The position numbers were made by a program, and so were the translations under genes. The notes under the pieces are model-generated. The model ran no database searches and was not told where the DNA came from. It worked only from the letters and a program-made list of their open reading frames with translations. This document shows, piece after piece, positions 1-8,114 of a stretch of DNA of 64,000 nucleotides; the stretch's first letter is position 1; the number at the start of each line of letters is the position of its first letter. The DNA lies in assembly GCA_900143615.1 (NCBI GenBank), contig FREU01000001.1:458767-522766 (forward strand), given 5' to 3'. Source of the DNA: Rhodobacteraceae bacterium Alg231-30. GTDB lineage: Bacteria; Pseudomonadota; Alphaproteobacteria; Rhodobacterales; Rhodobacteraceae.

Positions 1-287
1 CCTTCGATGCGGGCTTGCTCGACGCCGTCAACCAAAAGAACAAAGGTGGGCGTAAAGTGCACGCGTTGGGCGAGCGTCACGTCAACAGGGGGGCTGCCGA
101 TATCATAACGGCGCAGGGGCGCTTGTTTGCCTTCGGCCGTTTTCGGGTAGATCGGAGCAATTTCGCGGTCCCAGCGCTGGCACCAGAAGCAGCCGTCTTC
201 TTGCGCCATCAACAGCACAGTTTCGGCATGCGTGGTCAGCGGGCTGAGCGAGAGTATCGCCGCTATCAGAGGGGCCGTCAGGCGCAC
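1..287 (-). CDS. soxS: SoxS, periplasmic thioredoxin-like protein (3' part outside window)
   Basis: Only the N-terminal 95 codons are present; the gene runs off the left edge. The start is a GTG, with AGGAG 7 nt upstream, which is why an ATG-only search misses it. A hydrophobic signal segment (about residues 3-20) is followed by MAQEDGCFWCQRW, a thioredoxin-type CxxC at about residues 33-36, and a later FTPTFVL strand. SoxS proteins are periplasmic thioredoxins known to keep SoxYZ reductively active. The gene is divergent from soxV, as in Paracoccus-type sox loci, and shares its operator-bearing spacer. The regulator gene (soxR/sqrR type) would be expected further left, outside the window. 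Confidence 0.85.
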   Translation of the reverse strand, partial: MRLTAPLIAAILSLSPLTTHAETVLLMAQEDGCFWCQRWDREIAPIYPKTAEGKQAPLRRYDIGSPPVDVTLAQRVHFTPTFVLLVDGVEQARIE

Positions 288-322
288 GCCGCAACTCCTT
301 GGTTGACGTGAATTTCCAAAAC

Positions 323-345
323 AACATAATCTAATATGTGAATTT
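323..345. promoter_or_regulatory. Putative SqrR/SoxR-type operator, soxS-soxV spacer
   Basis: Read on the minus strand this is AAATTCACATATTAG then ATTATGTT, an imperfect palindrome (ATTC-N8-GATT). It aligns closely with sites at 1773-1795, 4065-4086 and 13646-13668. A further half-site (CGTGAATTT, 307-315) lies nearer soxS. ArsR-family sulfur repressors such as SqrR are reported, from memory, to bind ATTC-N8-GAAT, and SoxR is reported to act on the sox spacers. Binding here is inferred. Confidence 0.65.
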
Positions 346-371
346 ATCAAGCCGAGAGTCCTGAAACCGCT

Positions 372-1112
372 ATGTTTGACGTAACTGTGATAGGTGCCTT
401 GGTGGCTGGTTTCCTGAGTTTTGTCTCGCCGTGTATCCTGCCGATCGTCCCGTTTTATCTGAGCTATCTGGCGGGTGTCAGCATGAGCGACATTTCCGCA
501 GATGCGGAGTTGCCGGATGTGGTGCGCAGGCGGGCCATGGTGACCTCGGTTTTTTTTGCGCTGGGCGTGATTGTGGTGTTCATGGGGCTTGGGGCCACGG
601 CCACGGTCTTTGGGCAGATGGTGCGCGAATACTTTGATATTCTGCGTTGGTTGGCGGCAGCCCTTATCATTGCGATGGGGCTGCATTTTCTAGGCGTGGT
701 GCGGATCGGGTTTTTGTACCGGCAATTCCGCATGGAGGCCGGAGATACAAACAATGTCGGCCTGCTAGGCGCGTTTGTCATTGGTCTGGCGTTTGCGTTT
801 GGCTGGACACCCTGTGTGGGGCCAGTGTTGGCGGCCATTTTGTTTACTGCAGCAGGGCAGGAGTCAGCCACGCAGGGGGCGGTTTTGCTGTTTTCTTATG
901 GGGTTGGGATGACGTTGCCGTTCATTTTTGCGGCGGCGTTTGTGGCGCCTTTCATGCGCTGGATGGCACGGTTTCGCAGGCATCTAGGTGTTGTCGAAAA
1001 GCTGATGGGGCTGTTTTTGATCCTGTTTGGTGTGCTGATCGCCACCAATACGGTGAATGTGATCGCGCAGTGGATGCTGGAACATGTGCCGTGGTTTAGC
1101 GCGATTGACTAG
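372..1112 (+). CDS. soxV: SoxV, CcdA/DsbD-family thiol electron transporter
   Basis: This 246-residue inner-membrane protein has about six hydrophobic segments. The CcdA-type cysteines are visible in FVSPCILPIVP (about residue 21) and WTPCVGPVL (about residue 147). The known role of SoxV is to move reducing equivalents from cytoplasmic thioredoxin across the membrane to SoxW and SoxS, keeping the SoxY cysteine reduced. It is the first plus-strand gene of the sox locus and lies just downstream of the putative operator, with soxW 24 nt after it. CcdA for cytochrome c maturation is the main alternative, but the position favours SoxV. Confidence 0.93.
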   Translation: MFDVTVIGALVAGFLSFVSPCILPIVPFYLSYLAGVSMSDISADAELPDVVRRRAMVTSVFFALGVIVVFMGLGATATVFGQMVREYFDILRWLAAALIIAMGLHFLGVVRIGFLYRQFRMEAGDTNNVGLLGAFVIGLAFAFGWTPCVGPVLAAILFTAAGQESATQGAVLLFSYGVGMTLPFIFAAAFVAPFMRWMARFRRHLGVVEKLMGLFLILFGVLIATNTVNVIAQWMLEHVPWFSAID

Positions 1113-1136
1113 GCGTATATTTGAGGGAGAGGATTT

Positions 1137-1697
1137 ATGAAAAAGCTTTTGGTACTTGTTATGGTTGCGCTGTTTGGGGGACCGCTGATTGCGGCTGAGA
1201 TGGGCGATGACGGGTTGCACAAGGCGCCGTGGATGCGCGACACGTTCAAAGATTTACGCGAAGATCTGGGAGAGGCTAATGCCGAGGGCAAACGTCTGCT
1301 GCTGCTCATTGAGCAACGTGGATGTATCTATTGCCGCAAAATGCATGAAGAGGTGTTTAACCAGCCCGAAATCGCGCAGTTTATCGAGCAAAAATACTTT
1401 GTCGTGCAGATCAATATGTTTGGCGATGTCGAAGTCATCGATTTTGACGGGCAGGCGATGACTGAAAAGGACATAGTCAAACGCTGGGGAGCCTTGTTTA
1501 CACCCAACATGATTTTTCTGCCCCAAGAGGTTAATGAGGGTCAGACAGCGGTGCAAGCGGCTGTAGCCAATATGCCTGGTGCGTTTGGGAAACACACAAC
1601 GCTGAACCTTCTGAGCTGGGTGCTGGAGAAGGGATATGACGGCGAAGAACCATTCCAGAAATACCATGCTCGTAAATTTGCAGAGCAAAGCCAGTAG
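1137..1697 (+). CDS. soxW: SoxW, periplasmic thioredoxin
   Basis: This is a 186-residue protein with an N-terminal signal peptide (KKLLVLVMVALFGGPLIAA) and a thioredoxin-like fold. The active-site CxxC is in EQRGCIYCRKMHEEV, about residues 61-64. A GGGAGAGG-like ribosome site precedes the ATG. SoxW proteins are the periplasmic partners of SoxV and relay electrons toward SoxYZ. About 170 nt separate it from soxX, and that spacer contains an operator-like palindrome, so soxVW and soxXYZA may be separate transcription units. Confidence 0.92.
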   Translation: MKKLLVLVMVALFGGPLIAAEMGDDGLHKAPWMRDTFKDLREDLGEANAEGKRLLLLIEQRGCIYCRKMHEEVFNQPEIAQFIEQKYFVVQINMFGDVEVIDFDGQAMTEKDIVKRWGALFTPNMIFLPQEVNEGQTAVQAAVANMPGAFGKHTTLNLLSWVLEKGYDGEEPFQKYHARKFAEQSQ

Positions 1698-1772
1698 GTC
1701 GTTTTGGGATAGATTTGCGGAAGTTTTGTGAAATTTTCTTGCGTTCAATTCTGCGCCTGCAAACAAATGCAA

Positions 1773-1795
1773 AAATTCACGTAATTGAATTTGTT
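1773..1795. promoter_or_regulatory. Putative SqrR/SoxR-type operator upstream of soxX
   Basis: The stretch AAATTCACGTAATTGAATTT contains an exact ATTC-N8-GAAT palindrome about 70 nt before the soxX start. It has the same layout as the soxS/soxV and soxB sites. It fits the known arrangement in which the sox repressor acts on both the soxS-V and soxW-X spacers. No mapped promoter is available, so operator function is inferred from the motif and its position. Confidence 0.72.
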
Positions 1796-1865
1796 GTTGC
1801 GTTAAGCGGATTGTGTGCCGTAGTCTACAGCTAGCCTAGGCATAGAATCGACCAAGGGAGGGCAC

Positions 1866-2339
1866 ATGAAACGTGCATTGGGAGTGGCCGCGGTCCTGGT
1901 TTTGGGAGCTGCACAAGCGCAGGCCTCTGAGGTAAAACCGACCGACGTGAAATTTGAAGATGGCGCTATTGCGATGTCGCTGACCGGTGTTGCCGGCGAT
2001 GTGGAGGCGGGTGCCAAGATCATGAACAAAGGCGCGGGCAACTGCGTGGCCTGCCATATGATCGAGGATCAGAGCCAATTGGCCTTCCAGGGCGAAATCG
2101 GCCCCATGTTGGATGGGGCGGGTGATCGATGGAGCGAAGCCGAACTGCGCGGCATCGTGGCCAACGCCAAGATGATGTTTGAAGGCACAATGATGCCGTC
2201 GTTCTATAAAACCGAGGGGTTCATCAGGTTGGGCAATGGCTACACTGGCAAATCCCATGAAGGCGATGTTGCCCCGTTGTTGACTGCCCAAGAGATTGAA
2301 GATGTCGTCGCGTATCTCATGACGCTGAAATACGAATGA
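1866..2339 (+). CDS. soxX: SoxX, monoheme cytochrome c of the SoxAX complex
   Basis: This 157-residue periplasmic protein has a cleavable signal peptide ending near AQAQA-S21 and a single heme-binding motif CVACH at residues 60-64. Methionines in EGTMMPSFY (about 106-114) are candidates for the axial heme ligand. SoxAX oxidatively couples thiosulfate to the SoxY cysteine. A strong AAGGGAGG site precedes the ATG. It opens the soxXYZA block, and its length and position match the family. Confidence 0.95.
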   Translation: MKRALGVAAVLVLGAAQAQASEVKPTDVKFEDGAIAMSLTGVAGDVEAGAKIMNKGAGNCVACHMIEDQSQLAFQGEIGPMLDGAGDRWSEAELRGIVANAKMMFEGTMMPSFYKTEGFIRLGNGYTGKSHEGDVAPLLTAQEIEDVVAYLMTLKYE

Positions 2340-2363
2340 CATCAGAAAATTAAGGAGAAAATC

Positions 2364-2786
2364 ATGCAACTGACACGGCGAGATTTGCTGGCGATGGCTT
2401 CGGCCGGTATGGCCGCAACAGCCTTTGGCGCGCTGCCTGCATTGGCATCGATGACTGATGATGAAATTGCTAAAATTACTGGCGGTGCAGAGCTTGGCGA
2501 AGGTGCTCTTACGGTCACAGCGCCCGAGATCGCGGAAAACGGCAATACGGTACCAATCGAAGTTAGCGCCCCTGGGGCGGTGATGGTTGCTGTGTTTGCG
2601 GATGGCAACCCGACACCAGCAGTGGTGAGCTTTAAGTTTGGCCCGTTGAATCCGTCACATGCGGCAGCAACGCGGGTGCGTTTGGCAAAAACCCAGAATG
2701 TGGTGGCGATTGCGCAGATGGAAGACGGTTCTTTCCAGAAAGCTCAAGCCAACGTGAAAGTAACCATCGGCGGCTGCGGCGGCTGA
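2364..2786 (+). CDS. soxY: SoxY, thiosulfate carrier subunit
   Basis: This 140-residue protein has a twin-arginine type leader (LTRRDLLAMASAGMAA) and ends in VTIGGCGG, the diagnostic SoxY swinging arm. The penultimate-region cysteine (C138) covalently carries the sulfur intermediates. It is translated just before soxZ, with which it forms the SoxYZ carrier. SoxZ has no leader, so SoxY presumably takes the complex across the Tat system. Confidence 0.97.
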   Translation: MQLTRRDLLAMASAGMAATAFGALPALASMTDDEIAKITGGAELGEGALTVTAPEIAENGNTVPIEVSAPGAVMVAVFADGNPTPAVVSFKFGPLNPSHAAATRVRLAKTQNVVAIAQMEDGSFQKAQANVKVTIGGCGG

Positions 2787-2808
2787 GTTAGAGACGAGGA
2801 GAAAAATC

Positions 2809-3138
2809 ATGGCATCAGGTGTGAAACCTCGCGTCAAAGTTCCAAAAACAGCGGCGGCTGGTGAGACCATCACCATCAAGACGTTGATCAGCCACAAGAT
2901 GGAAAGCGGTCAGCGTAAAGATGGCGACGGCAATCTTATCCCGCGGTCTATCATCAACCGCTTTGTGGTGGATTTTAATGGTCAGAACGTCATCGATGTG
3001 ACGCTGGAGCCAGCGATTTCAACAAACCCGTATTTCCAGTTCGACGCGACCGTACCTGAAACCGGTGAGTTTCAGTTCACATGGTACGACGATGACGGGT
3101 CGGTCTATGAAACGGCCAAACCGATCAGCGTAAGCTGA
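2809..3138 (+). CDS. soxZ: SoxZ, carrier complex partner of SoxY
   Basis: This 109-residue protein has no signal peptide and begins MASGVKPRVKVP. It has the immunoglobulin-like beta-rich composition and the ISHKMESGQRKD segment typical of SoxZ. It pairs with SoxY to form the soluble SoxYZ carrier on which all periplasmic Sox enzymes act. The start has a GACGAGGAG-type ribosome site, and the gene sits 22 nt after soxY. Confidence 0.96.
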   Translation: MASGVKPRVKVPKTAAAGETITIKTLISHKMESGQRKDGDGNLIPRSIINRFVVDFNGQNVIDVTLEPAISTNPYFQFDATVPETGEFQFTWYDDDGSVYETAKPISVS

Positions 3139-3163
3139 CGTTTTCGATCAGGGAGGAGAAGAC

Positions 3164-4018
3164 GTGAGCTATACAAGAACAACAAGTTTGCTAAGCCTTG
3201 GCATGGTCTTGGCGATGAGCGCGCTGGTTTGGGCGGATGCGGATGATGATCAGCTGATCGTCAACGACGAAATCGAAATGATCACCGAAGCAGCCGCTCC
3301 GGATCATATGGAAAACCTTGATACACTCTATTCTGGCTGGCGATTCCGGTCTGATGAAACCCAAGCGTTTCAAATGGATGATTTTGACAATCCGGCAATG
3401 GTCTTTGTGGAAAAGGCCGAGGAGGTCTGGAACACGGCTGAAGGATCAGAGGGCAAAGCCTGTGCGTCGTGTCATGATGCGCCAGACACAATGGCGGGCG
3501 TGCGTGCGGTCTATCCCAAGTGGAACGAAGATGCGGGCGAAGTACGCACCTTGGAGATGCAGGTCAACAATTGTCGCGAAGAACAGATGGGCGCTGAGGC
3601 ATGGAAGTACACCGGTGGCGATATGGCCAATATGTTGGCGCTGATCTCGACCGTGTCACGGGGTTTGCCTATGAATGTGGCGATTGATGGTCCAGTGGCC
3701 GAGACGTGGGAAAAGGGTAAAGAGATTTACTATACCCGCTTTGGTCAGTTGGAATTGTCCTGTGCTAATTGTCACGAGGACAGCTATGGCCAGATGATCC
3801 GCGCTGACCATTTGAGCCAGGGCCAGATCAACGGCTTTCCGACGTATCGGTTGAAGAACACCAAGCTGAATACGGTGCATGCACGCTTTAAGGGCTGTGT
3901 GCGTGATACGCGGGCACATACCTTCGCGCCAGGTTCGCCAGAGTTTGTGGCGCTGGAATTGTATGTCGCGTCTCGCGGCAACGGGCTGAGCGTTGAAGGA
4001 CCATCGGTTCGCAACTAA
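3164..4018 (+). CDS. soxA: SoxA, diheme cytochrome c of the SoxAX complex
   Basis: The start is GTG, supported by GGGAGGAG 7-8 nt upstream. The 284-residue product has a signal peptide and two heme motifs, CASCH (residues 100-104) and CANCH (200-204). C245 in KGCVRDTRAH is the position of the cysteine persulfide heme ligand seen in characterised SoxA. SoxAX joins thiosulfate to SoxYZ. A terminator-like hairpin follows the stop codon, suggesting that the soxXYZA transcript can end here. Confidence 0.96.
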   Translation: MSYTRTTSLLSLGMVLAMSALVWADADDDQLIVNDEIEMITEAAAPDHMENLDTLYSGWRFRSDETQAFQMDDFDNPAMVFVEKAEEVWNTAEGSEGKACASCHDAPDTMAGVRAVYPKWNEDAGEVRTLEMQVNNCREEQMGAEAWKYTGGDMANMLALISTVSRGLPMNVAIDGPVAETWEKGKEIYYTRFGQLELSCANCHEDSYGQMIRADHLSQGQINGFPTYRLKNTKLNTVHARFKGCVRDTRAHTFAPGSPEFVALELYVASRGNGLSVEGPSVRN

Positions 4019-4026
4019 TCACAATA

Positions 4027-4054
4027 GGGCCGAGCCTTGGGGTTCGGCCCTTTT
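4027..4054 (+). terminator. Probable intrinsic terminator after soxA
   Basis: GGGCCGAGCC and GGTTCGGCCC pair around a short TTGG loop and are followed by TTTT. It lies 9 nt after the soxA stop and just before the operator-like palindrome upstream of soxB. It therefore probably separates or attenuates transcription between soxXYZA and soxBCDEF. Confidence 0.7.
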
Positions 4055-4064
4055 AGTGCAAAAC

Positions 4065-4086
4065 AAATTCACACATATGAATATTT
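4065..4086. promoter_or_regulatory. Putative SqrR/SoxR-type operator upstream of soxB
   Basis: The stretch AAATTCACACATATGAATAT contains an exact ATTC-N8-GAAT palindrome, 16 nt before the soxB ATG and just after the soxA terminator. It aligns with the palindromes before soxS/soxV and soxX. The placement suggests an internal regulated promoter for soxBCDEF. Confidence 0.68.
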
Positions 4087-4101
4087 AAGGAATGGCAGAT
4101 T

Positions 4102-5799
4102 ATGATTTCGCGACGCGACTTTCTGCAAGTAGGCATGGCGGCGTCCGCGCTTGTTGGTGCTTCGGGGTTTGGCAATTGGGCAAGGCTGGCCGCACAGCAA
4201 AGGCTGACGCAGGACCAATTGCTGCAGTTTGATACCTTTGGAAACGTGTCGCTTATTCATATCACCGACATTCACGCACAGCTGAAGCCGATCTATTTCC
4301 GAGAGCCTTCGGTCAATATCGGGGTCGGTGGGAACAAAGGTGCGGTACCGCATATTACTGGCGCGGACTTCCGCAAGGCCTACGGTATCGAAGACGGGTC
4401 ACCATCCCACTATGCACTAAGCTCCGGTGACTTCTCGGCCTTGGCGCAAGGATATGGACGCGTCGGAGGATTGGATCGGGTCGCAACAGTGATCAACGCA
4501 ATCCGCGCGGATCGTCCAGATGCGATCCTGCTGGATGGGGGCGACACGTGGCATGGCTCTTACAGCTGCTATCACACCCAAGGTCAGGACATGGTCAACG
4601 TGATGAACGCGCTGAAACCGGATGCGATGACCTTTCATTGGGAATTCACGCTGGGCAGTGATCGTGTGAACGAGATTGTTGAAAACCTGCCGTTTGCGGC
4701 GCTGGGCCAGAATATTTTTGATGCGGAATGGGACGAACCGTCCGAGCTGTTCCCGCCCTATAAGATGTTTGAGCGTGGCGGCACCAAGATCGCGGTGATC
4801 GGGCAGGCTTTCCCTTATATGCCGATTGCCAACCCCGGTTGGATGTTCCCCGAATATGCCTTTGGTATTCGTGATGAGAACATGCAGATGATGGTGGACG
4901 AGGTCCGCGCTAAAGGGGCGGAATGTGTGGTCGTGCTGAGCCACAACGGATTTGACGTGGACAAGAAGATGGCCACGGTGGTCAACGGCATTGATGTGAT
5001 CCTGTCGGGGCACACCCATGATGCTTTGCCGGAACCTGTTGTGGCGGGCAGCACAATTGTTCTGCCGTCGGGGTCAAACGGCAAGTTTGTCAGCCGCGTA
5101 GATTTGGACATTCGTGACGGCAAAATGATGGGGTATCGCACCAAGCTGATCCCGATTTTTTCGGATGTGATTACACCGGATGCGGAAGTCTCTGCCTTGA
5201 TTGATGCGCAGCGTGCACCGTTTGAAACCGATATGGCCGAGGTGATCGGCAAGACAGATTCTACGTTGTATCGCCGTGGTAATTTCAACGGCACCTGGGA
5301 TGATCTGATCTGTGATGCGCTTTTGTCTGAGCGTGATGCGGAAATTGCCATGAGCCCCGGTGTGCGTTGGGGTCCAAGCCTTATTCCCGGTCAGGAGATC
5401 ACGCGCGAGGACATCTGGAACGTTACTTCGATGACATATCCAGAAGCCTACCGGACTGAAATGACAGGCGAATTCATTAAAGTCATATTGGAAGATGTGG
5501 CCGATAACATCTTTAACCCCGATCCATATTACCAGCAGGGCGGCGACATGGTGCGCACCGGTGGGCTTGGTTATCGCATTGATGTGAGCAAGCCGCAGGG
5601 CAGCCGCATCAGCGACATGACCCTACTGTCCACCGGTGAAACAATTGATCCGGCGCGCGCCTATGTGGTGGCAGGCTGGGCCAGCGTCAATGAGGGCACC
5701 GAAGGCCCCCCCATTTGGGACGTGGTGGAATCACATATTCGCAAACAGGGCACGGTCACCGTGCAGGAGAACAACAGCGTCGACGTGGTTGGCGTTTGA
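4102..5799 (+). CDS. soxB: SoxB, dimanganese thiosulfohydrolase
   Basis: This 565-residue periplasmic enzyme has a twin-arginine leader (SRRDFLQVGMAASALVG). It belongs to the 5'-nucleotidase/metallophosphatase family. The metal-binding motifs are visible as ITDIHAQ (about 54-60), DGGDTWHG, LSHNGFDVDKK and SGHTHDALP. SoxB hydrolyses the sulfonate from SoxY-cysteine-S-thiosulfonate, releasing sulfate. Length and motif order are typical. It opens the second sox block after a terminator and a putative operator. Confidence 0.97.
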   Translation: MISRRDFLQVGMAASALVGASGFGNWARLAAQQRLTQDQLLQFDTFGNVSLIHITDIHAQLKPIYFREPSVNIGVGGNKGAVPHITGADFRKAYGIEDGSPSHYALSSGDFSALAQGYGRVGGLDRVATVINAIRADRPDAILLDGGDTWHGSYSCYHTQGQDMVNVMNALKPDAMTFHWEFTLGSDRVNEIVENLPFAALGQNIFDAEWDEPSELFPPYKMFERGGTKIAVIGQAFPYMPIANPGWMFPEYAFGIRDENMQMMVDEVRAKGAECVVVLSHNGFDVDKKMATVVNGIDVILSGHTHDALPEPVVAGSTIVLPSGSNGKFVSRVDLDIRDGKMMGYRTKLIPIFSDVITPDAEVSALIDAQRAPFETDMAEVIGKTDSTLYRRGNFNGTWDDLICDALLSERDAEIAMSPGVRWGPSLIPGQEITREDIWNVTSMTYPEAYRTEMTGEFIKVILEDVADNIFNPDPYYQQGGDMVRTGGLGYRIDVSKPQGSRISDMTLLSTGETIDPARAYVVAGWASVNEGTEGPPIWDVVESHIRKQGTVTVQENNSVDVVGV

Positions 5800-5820
5800 G
5801 GACAGAGGGAGGCATTGGAG

Positions 5821-7098
5821 ATGTCTGACGAGTTGAAACACACATCCCGCCGCGCCTTTTTGAAAGGCGGCGCGGCTGTGATGGCGGGATCGGTTGCAGG
5901 GGCCGCAACAGCACAATCGGCGGATCCGTTGATCACCGAGGTTCAGGATTGGGCGTCGTTTACCGGAGATGGTGTGGACGCCACACCGTACGGGCTGCCG
6001 ATAGAGCATGAGGCGGATGTGATCCGCCGCAATGTTCCGTGGCTGACGGCGGACCCGATTTCATCAATCAACTTTACGCCCATTCACGCGCTGGATGGTA
6101 CGATCACGCCCCAAGGCTGTGCGTTTGAGCGCCACCATTCTGGTGCGATTGAGCTGCGCAAGGACGATTACCGTCTAATGATCAATGGCTTGGTGGATCG
6201 TCCGCTGGTGTTCTCTTATGAGGACCTTGAGCGATTTCCGCGTGAAAATCGCGTGCATTTCTGCGAATGCGCTGCGAACACTGGCATGGAGTGGGCCGGA
6301 GCACAGTTGAATGGTGTGCAGTTCACACACGGCATGATCCACAACATGGAATATTCCGGCGTGCCGCTGCGGGCGTTGCTGGAAGAGGCCGGTTTGGACA
6401 CAGCGGGCGATCTGGCGGACAAATGGGTCTATGTCGAAGGGGCGGATGCAAGTTCGAACGGGCGTTCGATCCCGATGGAAAAAGCGCTAGATGACTGTCT
6501 GGTAGCGTTCAAGGCCAATGGTGAGGCGCTGCGCAAAGAACATGGCTATCCTGTGCGACTGGTTGTGCCTGGATGGGAGGGTAACCTCTGGGTCAAATGG
6601 CTGCGACGCATCGAAGTGATGGACGGTCCGGTTGAAAGCCGCGAAGAGACGAGCAAATACACTGACGTTCTAGCCGATGGCGTTGCGCGCAAATGGACTT
6701 GGGTGATGGACGCAAAATCCGTCATCACTTCGCCCAGCCCGCAGTCTCCGATCAAACACGGTAATGGCGCTTTGGTGATTTCCGGACTGGCGTGGTCAGG
6801 GCATGGGCGCATCACGCGTGTCGATGTGTCCAAAGATGGTGGTATGACGTGGGAAACCGCGCGGCTTGGCAGCACGCAGGGCGACAGCAAGGCGCTGACC
6901 CGTTTCTATCTTGATACCGAATGGAACGGCGAGGACTGGTTGCTTCAAGCACGTGCGATGGACGAGACCGGATATGTGCAGCCGACCAAGGATCAGCTGC
7001 GCGAGGTGCGCGGCGAAAACTCGATTTACCACAACAATTGCATTCAGACATGGCACCTGAAATCCAACGGGGAGGCGGAAAATGTCGAAGTTTCTTAA
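5821..7098 (+). CDS. soxC: SoxC, molybdopterin subunit of sulfane dehydrogenase
   Basis: The ATG at 5821 is preferred over the in-frame TTG two codons upstream because GAGGGAGG is correctly spaced from it. The 425-residue product has a Tat leader (TSRRAFLKGGAAVMAG) and a sulfite-oxidase-type molybdenum domain with the Mo-ligand cysteine in RVHFCECAANTG. A C-terminal dimerisation domain ends in TWHLKSNGEAE. With SoxD it oxidises the sulfane sulfur left on SoxYZ. Its presence indicates complete oxidation to sulfate without sulfur globules. The end overlaps soxD by 17 nt. Confidence 0.96.
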   Translation: MSDELKHTSRRAFLKGGAAVMAGSVAGAATAQSADPLITEVQDWASFTGDGVDATPYGLPIEHEADVIRRNVPWLTADPISSINFTPIHALDGTITPQGCAFERHHSGAIELRKDDYRLMINGLVDRPLVFSYEDLERFPRENRVHFCECAANTGMEWAGAQLNGVQFTHGMIHNMEYSGVPLRALLEEAGLDTAGDLADKWVYVEGADASSNGRSIPMEKALDDCLVAFKANGEALRKEHGYPVRLVVPGWEGNLWVKWLRRIEVMDGPVESREETSKYTDVLADGVARKWTWVMDAKSVITSPSPQSPIKHGNGALVISGLAWSGHGRITRVDVSKDGGMTWETARLGSTQGDSKALTRFYLDTEWNGEDWLLQARAMDETGYVQPTKDQLREVRGENSIYHNNCIQTWHLKSNGEAENVEVS

Positions 7099-8110
7099 AG
7101 TATTGGCAGCGACGTCTGTGCTTGCCTCGCCTGTTTTGGCCGAGGGAAAGCTGGGTTTAGGGCGCGAGGCGTTGCCCGAAGAAGTGGCGGCATGGGATAT
7201 TGATGTGCGCCCTGGTGGTATGGGCCTGCCAGAGGGACGTGGCGATGCTTTTAACGGCGAAGAGGTCTTTGCCGAGAAATGCGCTTCCTGCCACGGTGAT
7301 TTTGCCGAGGGCGTGGATAACTGGCCGGTGCTGGCCGGTGGATTTGATACGTTGGCGGACAAAGATCCGGTGAAGACTGTGGGTTCTTATTGGCCGTATC
7401 TGTCCACCGTTTGGGACTATGTAAATCGTTCGATGCCATTTGGTGCAGCTCAAACGCTGACCAATGACGAAGTCTATGCGATCGTGGCCTATATCCTGTA
7501 TTCCAACGATCTGGTGGATGACGATTTTGAGTTGAGCCACGAAAATTTTGCCGAGTTTGAGATGTATAACCAAGCTGGGTTTGTCATCGATGATCGTGCA
7601 GACACAGAATACCCGATGTGGCGCACGGAACCTTGCATGGAAAACTGCAAAGACATTGTCGAAATCACCATGCATGCTTCAGTTCTGGATGTGACGCCCG
7701 ATGAAGAAGGTGAAGCAGAAGGCGCAGCGGTCTCTGAAGAGGCGGCTGAAGAGGCCGTAGAGGTGCCAGTTCAGGAAGCTGCGTTGGATCCCGAGTTGGT
7801 GAAAACCGGCGAGAAGGTTTTTAAAAAATGTAAGGCCTGCCATCAGGTAGGTGAGGGAGCCAAGAACAGAGTTGGCCCGATGCTGAACGGTATTTTTGGT
7901 CGCGAGTTTGCCAGCATTGACGGGTTTAAATACTCCAAGGTGTTTATTGCAGCTGCTGAAGAGGGTCGCATTTGGGATGACGGCACAATGGCAGAATTCC
8001 TGTCCCAGCCCCGCAAGTACATGAAAGGCACCAAGATGAGCTTTGCGGGTCTGAAGAAAGACAGCGACGTGGATGCGGTGATTGCCTACCTCAAGAGCGT
8101 GGACGGATAA
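7082..8110 (+). CDS. soxD: SoxD, diheme cytochrome c subunit of sulfane dehydrogenase
   Basis: This is a 342-residue secreted protein. The first cytochrome domain carries CASCHGDF (about residues 67-71). An acidic linker rich in Glu and Ala (about 205-235) leads to a second cytochrome c2-like domain with CKACHQVGEG. SoxD accepts electrons from the molybdenum centre of SoxC. The start lies inside the end of soxC, implying translational coupling. The C-terminal domain closely resembles the N-terminal domain of the neighbouring soxE product. Confidence 0.95.
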   Translation: MSKFLKVLAATSVLASPVLAEGKLGLGREALPEEVAAWDIDVRPGGMGLPEGRGDAFNGEEVFAEKCASCHGDFAEGVDNWPVLAGGFDTLADKDPVKTVGSYWPYLSTVWDYVNRSMPFGAAQTLTNDEVYAIVAYILYSNDLVDDDFELSHENFAEFEMYNQAGFVIDDRADTEYPMWRTEPCMENCKDIVEITMHASVLDVTPDEEGEAEGAAVSEEAAEEAVEVPVQEAALDPELVKTGEKVFKKCKACHQVGEGAKNRVGPMLNGIFGREFASIDGFKYSKVFIAAAEEGRIWDDGTMAEFLSQPRKYMKGTKMSFAGLKKDSDVDAVIAYLKSVDG

Positions 8111-8114
8111 GACC

